From assembly GCA_030268105.1 (NCBI GenBank), contig BSDZ01000011.1:682001-746000 (forward strand): 64,000 nucleotides of DNA. Direction: 5' to 3'. The DNA comes from Volvox africanus. Lineage: Eukaryota; Chlorophyta; Chlorophyceae; Chlamydomonadales; Volvocaceae. Position 1 is the first letter of the stretch, and each line of letters begins with the position of its first letter. This document shows positions 56,031 through 64,000 of the stretch, piece after piece. The notes under the pieces are model-generated. The model saw only the letters and a program-made list of their open reading frames with translations. It was not told the DNA's origin and made no database searches. Made by a program: the position numbers and the translations under genes.

Positions 56031-58300
56031 CTTATGATCCTATGACGTTTCGTGAATTGGTCTGCTTTTATTTGCCGCATTCTTAGGTAGTTGCGTCAGG
56101 GTTACGACCCGCCGTCTGAATGAAGAAAAATGGCCGGTAGTACCGGGAAAACAAAGGAACCCCATCCGTCGGGTGCAAAGCTCAAGCTGCCCTACGGGGT
56201 GCCAGGGGCGCCCGAAGACGTTCGCTGCAGAAAAGGGAGAAGGATTGTAAGGGGGGAACTCGCACCCCGGTATCACGCGCTATTGCACCCTGTGTTACAC
56301 ATATGCATGCATGCCTGTTTTTATCGTGGACATTTCTGACTGGTATAACTTACAAATCTGGACCTGGTGCGCAAGGTGTATGGCCAAGGGTTATACCAGG
56401 GGGTACTGAACTGGACCCATCTGGAACTGTTAACAAGCCGAGCCTCTCGTTGTGAAGCGTTTACTTTGATGCACACACCACCTGCCTACTTGGGCACGAT
56501 GCATGAATGGGGAATGTGTGTGTTGACCCTGCCCTAACGGATTCATGCAATCTCACACTAGCTATCAGGAGCTTTTCACGTAACGCCATCATCCACCAGA
56601 AGTTTCCAAGTAGTTTAGGCAGGTGTAACGGAACAAAAATGTCAATTGTACAATCAGCAGATGCAGCAGGGGAAAGTAGAGACGCTACAAGCTTCCGGAC
56701 CAGGATCAAGGCTCTATGTAGAGGTATGCCCCACGTTCCAGTGTTTCGAATTTTATAACCGCGATTTGGATCAAGATAGGGGCAGGGGCAGAACAAGTTT
56801 CAGGATGATGATACCGATGATGATACAGAATGAAAGAAACATGTACCGTTCTTATACGCTGTTGCTGCTGCTTGCTGCTGTTGCTGCACAAGCAGTCCCC
56901 AGGATCCGTACCTCCACGTACACGCCTATAAAGCTCAACAACGAGGCGGAGAAATCGGCACCCTTCAAGTGAACTGACCGCTGATTGGGCCATGCTGACG
57001 GCACAAGGAGTACTTGAGTGAAAGCCCCAAACGCGCGCAATTTACAGCGGATCTTCATGTTATCACTATCCATGTCTCCAACCCACCTTAGCACCGACTC
57101 CCAGTCCTCGCAATCGGTCTGCCGTTGTCAATTCCCACCGCACTCGAACCCACTCCGCGTCCCCCGAACCCAACCGCCTCTTTCTCCGCAGGCCGGCGAT
57201 CTTCCCACACGCGAAATACCCGTGCTGGTGGAAGTGGCTGGTACGCCGCGTGCAGCGCGAGCGGGTGCTTGTGCAGGGCCTCAGGGACAAGGCCACCTGG
57301 CGCACGCCGCTGTCGTGGGGCCACGTGCCGCTGGGTGTGGAGCAGTCCCGAACGTTCCACGTCTTCAACACCGGATCGTTGGGTGAGGAAGAGAATGAGA
57401 AGGGAAGAAAGGAAGTGGAGAAACCGGATGAGGAAGGGCAAAAGGAAGAAACGGAGGAAATGGAGGGAGGCAGCTGTAACCGGATGCCGCTGTCAGCCCT
57501 GTTCATGTCCGCTTCTCCCCAGGGTACATGCATTCCACGCTCCACTTTTGATTCGCCTTTCCCTTCAACCAGTCTCTTCCCAAGCTACTTTCAGCCATCC
57601 TTACCTCCCCGCTATGGCGCAGTTCTGTTGTCCCCTCAGTTTGGACACACTTGTCTGTGGCTGCCCCGTCTCCCTCGAGTGTCGTAACGGCGAAACACAA
57701 GATCGTCTTCAGGCCTTTTCTCCGTCCGTTACTTCTTGCGTTGCCCTGACTTCGTCCCTTCTGATGAAGCGGAAATTTCCGCGTTTGGAAAGTCCGATAC
57801 TGAATGGACTAACAGACCATCTTTTTCCAAGACCACAATGCGTCTAGCTGAATATGCTGGTGCCAAAATGGTATAATTTTGCGTCATAATCCTCCTGACA
57901 GATATGCACCTGGCGTGGGAGCTTCGCCGCTTCTGTGAGTACATCGAGTTGGCGGCCTTCCCACACAAATACGACGCAACAGCCAATGGCGTCCAGTTAC
58001 TTTCGTTATCCCATCAGCTCTGAACTAGTTGATTCGCCATCTTACGACTGTTCTTGACCTTCTTACGACTGCAGCGCTTCTCAACCATTTCTATTTCCCC
58101 TATAATGCAAGTATTTCTGTCTGCTGCTAAGCTTCCATCTTTTATTTTTAACATTCTAATGCTATATAGCAAGCGCCTGCTTGGTAGGGGCGGCTCTCCG
58201 TGATTGACTGGGAGCGTTCCTTGCGGCAGAGAGTTAGTCTTCTGACGACCACGGCAAAGCATAACACGTTGCATATATACAAGCTGAAGCCTGTATAATA

Positions 58301-61300
58301 ATGCCATCCTTAAACCCAGCAGCGCCTGAATGGAAGCCGACGGTAATTCTGCGGGCGGCGGCCTCCAATTGCCCGACGCCCGGCGATGGCCGTAACAGCT
58401 CTGACAGCGTCGCTAGTCAGGCGGCTCAGCTAGCTTTAAGCTCCGCTGTGGCACCGGTTCCCGTTCGACACAACGACAAATGTACCCCCGTCGGTGCTGC
58501 AACCCACTTAGGAAGTGCCAGCAAAAACGTCAAACAGGATTTAAAGGCAAAACCTTGGAAGTGCGTGGTGTCTACTGGGGCCACAACCTCGCAGACTGCT
58601 ACAGAAAGCTTCACGTCGGCTCCTGCTGCACAATCCTTGCAGCCGATTAACGCCTGGCCTCTGCCAGGCGAGCCAGCAGTCGCTGCTAACGATATCGCCT
58701 CTGGCCCTACTCAACCGCCGCATCGTACAGTGCAGCCCGAAATGACACGGGCGCCGCTGCAGGTCCCCGCGAGTCGCCAGCATTTCAAGCAGCCGCCGCA
58801 TCATGGTCCGCATACTCAGTCACATCCCCAACAACAGGCAGACCCGCAACATCACCACCTGCAACAGCGCCCTCAGCAGCAGCAGCATCTCAATCATAGC
58901 AATAGCAATATTATAAGCCAGCACCAGGCGAGCAAGCACGCCCCCAAGCATCACGACAATACCGCAGCAAGTGGTAAAGGCCGCGGCCCTGCTAGGGGCA
59001 GGGTAGGCACGCACTCGTTACAGCCAAAGGCCGTGCCAGTAGCCGTCGCCAGCGGCTTCAGCCCATCGGCAGCTGCAATGGTCGGCTTTGGCGATTTGGG
59101 TTCCTCCCCCGGGCCCCAAGCGGGTGCTTGGGGTGCAACCACGCCGCATTCTATGCGCAAGCAGGGCTCCCTGAAGGATCTTTTTGAAGGTCTGGCGCAG
59201 CAGGCGGCCTCTGCGGCGCTGTCAGGGGCCTCGCCGCGGCCACGGGCGGCTGCCACTGCTGTCGCAGCCAGTGCCACGCCCTTCGCTGCTGGGTTGCAAG
59301 GGCCGGAGGGGGCACCAAAACCGACCGCAGTCCAGGCAGGTCGCAAGGCATCACCGCTGACGATGGCGCTGAACACCGCCGACATAGCGGCGGCCACTGC
59401 AAGGGCCGCTCTGAGCATCTCGCCAACTTCAGCTTCAGCTACCGTTGCTGCAAAAAAGGCATTGGTAATGAGCCCCGTCCCCGTGCCTTCACGCGTGCCA
59501 CTGTCGGCATCACCAGGCGCTGGATCCGTCCTCACACCGTCGCAACCTATCGCGATCCGTAGCCGTGGCAGTCGGCAGCAGCTGACGATGGACGAGGTGA
59601 TAGAGGCGGAAGAGGATGAGGAGCGCAGTCACCGCATCGCGCATCGCAGGAAGGGCACGCAGGCAGCGGTTGCAGATGCCGGTGGTGCGGATGTCGGCGG
59701 CAAGCCGCTTCACACAGGCATTGGAGAGGAAAGCATGACGTTTGAGGAGGCCTTTGAGACGCACAGCGTTCCCAGCCGCACCAGCTCGGTGAGTACCAAT
59801 CCGTAGATGTTTATCACGGGGTTCTCAGTTGCACTTCCAGTCGTGACCTGTTGGTCTTTATTGGCGCATATGAAGCTTGGTCAGAAACGCCCGATTTTGG
59901 CTGCGTGTGAGTCAGCGTTCTTGGTGATTTGTGGGTGCGGGATGGGGCGTCATTAGCCTTTACCATCGTCCACCTGCTAGATGATAATAGTAACGCATGA
60001 GCGGGTCCCTTGCGCACTCCAAACGACCCATGGCTCGTATCCGTCCTCGCAGCTCACCAGTCGGCCAAGCCTGGCTCCCTCCGAGAGTGGGGGCATTAGC
60101 GCCCAAGTCAGCATCGAGCAGCCAGGAATGGTGGCGGCGACGGCGGCAATCACAGTCCCGGAGGATAGTCCAGCGGATTTGCCAGCAGCTGTCACGGCCA
60201 ATGGTGGGGGCGAGGCTGGTAGTTCTGGCGCATCGGAGGGTTGCAGCTGCGGCACCTCCACAAAAATGGACGACAGCGGCGCAACCAGCGGCAGTGGGCG
60301 TGCTGCCAGCCTGCGGGAAGAACAGGCGGAAATGGATGTGGATGGACCGGTCTCGTGCCCGCCGCTGCGGGGTGTAAAAGAGGCGTCGCAGCGTGCGGCA
60401 GTGGTGGCGGCGGCGTCACACATGCCGCCTTTTGTGGCGCCCTGCGGCAAGGTGTTTGGTCATGATGGGTTGTGGTTGATACTCGTTAGGGACGTGTGGA
60501 CGCATGGAGTCGCGGCCGAGTCGCATCCCACCGCCACTCTCTGCATACCTCGGGGCAAGCACTGAACGTTGGTTCATCGATCGTCACAAAAATGGTGACC
60601 GCTCAGGCCCCTCACCCATGGAAATCTAAAATGCAAGCCTCTTTGGGGCGTTCAAGTCTACCAGTCTCTGGATTAACTCAACTACCACTTGCCCCCTGAG
60701 TCTCCTTACCAAGCCATCCGACTGGGAGTCCCTTTTTGTCTCCTCATCCACTTGCAGGTGGGTCCGCAGGACTTCGAGATGTTACGTGTAGTGGGACAGG
60801 GCGCCTTCGGCAAGGTCTTTCAGGTGATGCACAAGGGTAGTCGGACGATCTACGCGATGAAGGTGATGCGAAAGGAGCGGATCTTGCAGCGTGACCACTC
60901 CGAGTACGTGCGATCGGAGCGAGACCTGCTCACCGCAGTGGTACACCCCTACATTGTGACATTGCGGTTTAGCTTCCAGGTACGACACGCATAATCCGCA
61001 AGGACGGAGGAGAAGCAGGGAGGTCGATTCTGGGGGGCGGTGCGCGCGATACGTGCTTGTGTTTTTGAGAATTTGTATGTGTATGTTTTTACGGCGGGTC
61101 AGTAGAGGAGGAGGGAATTACTGTATTATTATGGAAGGATGATATTCTTCTCCAGCGACCTGTTCTCTCCTCTCATTTAAACAAGCGTGATAAAGTTAAA
61201 AAAAAGGATGATTCCCAACACCCCTTGTCGCCTTGCTGTCGATGGCGCCATGTATAAATGCTTCCTTCTAATCTCGTCCTGCTTTTTCCCTATCCACTCT

Positions 61301-64000
61301 GGGGGTTACTTCCTTTGGATTGCCCCTTCATTTCTTGCCTCTAGACGCCCACCAAACTCTACCTCGTTCTGGACTTCCTGAATGGTGGACATCTCTTTTT
61401 CAATCTCTACCGACAGGTGAGGATGGGGATGGGGGTGGGGGTTTCAAGCCATTGTCGACCCCATTATCGTGTGGAGCTATGTCGCATGCTGCAATAAAAC
61501 GGGACGGCATTTCTTACAGACATACGAAATACGTTTAAATGCGTGTGTGTTAAGCACGCCGGACTTAAAGATCTGCAATGTGGACGTCCTGTCATCGATC
61601 CCGTCTATATCATTCCGTGCTTTGTAATAGCCGAGCTTTGGGTGGGAATATGGCAGAGCATTGTGTAACGCTTATGGGTCCTGGCCGACGACCGCATCCC
61701 GCTTCCTGAGTGGCTGTATTCTCCTGTCCTATCGCATGCACATCCTCTTTCTTGCCTGAATTTCCCTTGCCATAACACGGAACCTGGGCGCAGGGCGTGT
61801 TCAGTGAGGATGTGGCGCGGCTGTACACTGCGGAGATTGTGTTGGCCATAAGTTACCTACACTCACGGGGCATTGTGCACCGGGACCTAAAACCGGAGAA
61901 CGTTTTGCTGGATAGGTATGTCGCATGACTGAGTCGCGAGAGAAATGGTAGCCTAAAGTGAAAAAGGATGACCAATGAACAAACGGAAAAGATTACAGAT
62001 GATGAATGAATGTTCCCGCACTCGCTGAGACCTTTTGGCTTAGGGGTAGGCACCTAAGCATATCTAGCTCCATCCTGTCGCCCTCCCTTTGGGGCTTTTT
62101 GGGATTCACCTTCTTACCCTGCTTGCTTGTGCAGCGAGGGCCATGTGCGGCTTACAGATTTCGGTTTGGCTAAGGGCAACATGGGCAATGAAAACGACCG
62201 AACCAATTCATTTATCGGAACTATGGAGTATATGGCGCCAGGTAAGGGTATGCAAGAGATGGTGTAGTGGGAGACCGTCGGGGGGAAGGGGGGGCAAGGG
62301 GCGATGGTGCGCCGGAAGATTCGCCCTTCTCACGGTGTGGTGTGGTGCATCATTTGCCGCACCGTACGCCTTTTATGCAGTGCAGTGCGTTCCATCTGCC
62401 TTTATGTCTGCGTCAATGCGCATGTTTGTCACGTGCCGTCCTCCACGGCGTGTATTTGGCCCCCAGATACCACACGTGCTCCACCGTTTATCCACCAAAG
62501 TGTTCGGTTGAGTGACCTGTAATGCGCTTGTCAGTGCTTGCCGCACGTGCTCTGTCGTTCACTCTGTCCCTCGGTGCGGGTGCGCGGGTGCAGAGATCAT
62601 TGAGGCTAAGGGGCACGGCAAGGCTGTGGACTGGTGGAGCACCGGGTAAGCACCTGGAGGGGAAGTGGGGGAGAGAGTCATGATATGTCATGAATCATCG
62701 TGGCGTAACATTCGGTGGAGTGCACTTGCCATCGCACTCGTATGGACGTCCGGGTTTCAGTGGTTGGTCGGACTGAGGAAGGGGAAATAACCCCCGGGAG
62801 GCGCTAACCATGGGAGTACGCAGGGGGCGAGCCAGGCAGTCCTTGTCCGGGGCCTAACCTTGATATCCTATAGCTTCCCCTTACACTAAGCCTTGTTCCG
62901 CATGCGCCTCCAGTCGCTCTGTCCCTACGCCAACACACGGCACCGGCTACCAACCGCGTACCATTAGCTCCCTTGTTCCTCAATTCCTTAAGATTCTTTC
63001 CTGACCTCACCTATGTCCTCGCGCTGCCATCGCTTTGAGCGCCCTGTCAACCCGTGCCGGCATAGCCGGCACACACGCTTCTTCCTTGGTTCCTGCTATT
63101 CTCATTTCCCTATCCCGAACCCACCGCAGAATCCTCATGTATGAGATGCTGTGCGGGGTGCCGCCATTCCGCGCTAAGAGCCGCCAGGCGTTGCAGCAGC
63201 AGATCGCATCGGCCAAAGTCAAATACCCCAGTGAGTCGGCGTCGTGGTGTTGGAGGTTGGATCCGTTGCTAGGTCGGTCTCGTGTGGCGACGGCCTCTGC
63301 TGAGGTGGAGTTATGATAGCAGCGATGCGGCCCGTAGAGTGGCATGGGCATGGACACTAGTTGATGAGGAAGCTCCAGCGGCGCGAGGTGCCGTGCGGTG
63401 CATTGCACCAGCGGTATACATGATTTGCAGTGAGAAGCAAGGCGTTTCGCCCAGGTTGCCAGCCCTTTCCAGCCGGGCCTGCGATCCAATGGGTCTCCTC
63501 TCGCCTACCACAGCAAGCCCCGCGTGTGCCGGCCCCGGCTTTCCCCACCTCGCCCCGTGCTTGTCCAAACCTCGGTAGAGTTCCTGTCATCCGAATCCCA
63601 GAGTCTTCTGAAGGGGCTGCTCACACGCGACCCGGCCAAGCGCCTCGGTGGCGGCCTCGACGGTTCAGAGGCGGTTAAGCGGCACCCCTTCTTCAAGTCT
63701 ATTAATTGGGGCAGGCTGGAGGGGCGGCAAATTGAGTCCAAGTTCAGGCCCAGTGTGTCTTGCAACCTGGATGTGGGTAAGTTCGGAGACTGGGAAATCA
63801 CAACGGCCATGTACGGTAATTATGAAAACACAGGCTGATTCCTCCCGTTGTACTGAGCAGCGTTGCATATCAAAGTCATTTGCATGCTTACCTTGATCTG
63901 CCTTCTGGGGTAGACGTGGGTGATGCGGCTGCGGGCGACGGTTGGCAGGACTTATCGACTTTATGACTACTACAGTTAGGTTAAACCCGTCATTGCGCCC
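58301..64000 (+). CDS. S6K: S6 kinase-type AGC protein kinase (3' end outside window)
   Basis: Visible exons: 58301-59788, 60053-60451, 60758-60979, 61345-61416, 61794-61915, 62135-62241, 62594-62645, 63130-63230 and 63579-63776, all phase-consistent. The gene continues past 64000 after a GTAAGT donor at 63777. The catalytic domain starts at residue ~630: [10 protein letters not shown] (Gly loop), [11 protein letters not shown] (ATP Lys), [15 protein letters not shown] (typical of S6K), [65 protein letters not shown] and HPFFKSINW. The S/T-rich activation segment before GTMEYMAPE is the expected PDK1 target. S6K acts in the cytosol and nucleus below TOR to drive translation and growth. Residues 1-629 form a low-complexity extension (Ala, Gln/His, Pro, Ser), far longer than in plant S6K, with acidic VIEAEEDEE and FEEAFETHS patches. 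The hydrophobic motif is not visible. The ATG at 58301 is the first in a frame open for 501 codons. Confidence 0.9.

Larger units (their letters stand above)
50736..58023 (+). pseudogene. disrupted ASH/MSP-domain gene of ciliary/centrosomal type
   Basis: Recognisable blocks: A 50736-51365, B 51619-51760, C about 51890-52722, D 57192-57382 and E 57902-58023. A reads FIVEPRETIICGGRSDAFTV, a beta-sandwich signature. B reads VEGPWDLVSAVPSVPQEPAI. C holds SISFANGDSQSLPLVAEMLH, then RRLNFGNVHLQSPK and LVELSSPTNVDVAW. D-E read LSWGHVPLGVEQSRTFHVFNTGSLDMHLAW across a phase-matched splice. Repeated FG.VHL.S and F.V.NTG patterns are typical of ASH/MSP domains in ciliary (DLEC1/CFAP81, HYDIN) or centriolar (CEP192/SPD-2) proteins; I cannot choose between them. 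Defects: in-frame TAG at 51012, 51279, 51366 and 51697, and frame changes near 52100, about 52270 and about 52370, each in the direction of a lost base. Codon use is still gene-like, so decay is recent or the assembly has errors. The stretch between C and D contains methyltransferase remains on the other strand. Confidence 0.6.

Noticed and set aside
1..64000. CRISPR arrays, bacterial operons, phage or intact transposons.
   Set aside because: The repeats present are eukaryotic micro/minisatellites without unique spacers. No transposase, reverse transcriptase or integrase motif was found in frames I could read.

Overview
The window looks like nuclear DNA of a volvocine green alga (Chlamydomonas/Volvox relatives). 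The reasons are intron-dense genes with GT..AG splice sites, GC-rich codon use, TGTAA-type 3'-end signals, long Gly/Ala/Gln/Pro low-complexity insertions in conserved proteins, a sensor-coupled TKL kinase and many (GT)n/(CA)n arrays. This assignment is inference, because no rRNA or organelle marker is present. I built the gene models by hand by chaining exons whose splice phases agree. They carry no database support.

Layout: (1) 1-216, last exon of a + strand gene that enters from the left. (2) 2494-4628, + strand, a three-exon secretory-pathway protein that I infer to be a beta-propeller carbohydrate-active enzyme. (3) 9597-22190, + strand, a ~20-exon TKL-type protein kinase with an N-terminal sensor-like region; two of its introns contain large G-rich arrays. 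(4) 22191-26220, intergenic, with a 30-bp minisatellite. (5) 26221-46026, - strand, a 22-exon gene for APC1, the scaffold of the anaphase-promoting complex, about 3,550 residues and tail-to-tail with the kinase. (6) 46027-48714, mostly unexplained, with one open frame of unknown function. (7) 48715-49268, + strand, mitochondrial ribosomal protein bL28m, divergent from APC1. (8) 50736-58023, + strand, a disrupted ASH/MSP-domain gene of the ciliary/centrosomal type, with decayed methyltransferase remains on the - strand inside its footprint. (9) 58301-64000, + strand, an S6-kinase-type AGC kinase with a 629-residue N-terminal extension; it runs off the right edge before its C-terminal hydrophobic motif.

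The genes do not form an operon. Several are cell-growth or cell-division housekeeping genes (APC1, S6K, bL28m), and the disrupted gene is probably linked to cilia. I found no defence island, CRISPR array, intact mobile element or clearly new multi-gene system. The most unusual features are arrays that appear to be built from 5' splice-site sequence, an 846-bp pure-G/A-rich intron tract, strongly enlarged insertions in APC1 with a repeated short motif, and the adjacent decaying genes at 50-58 kb.
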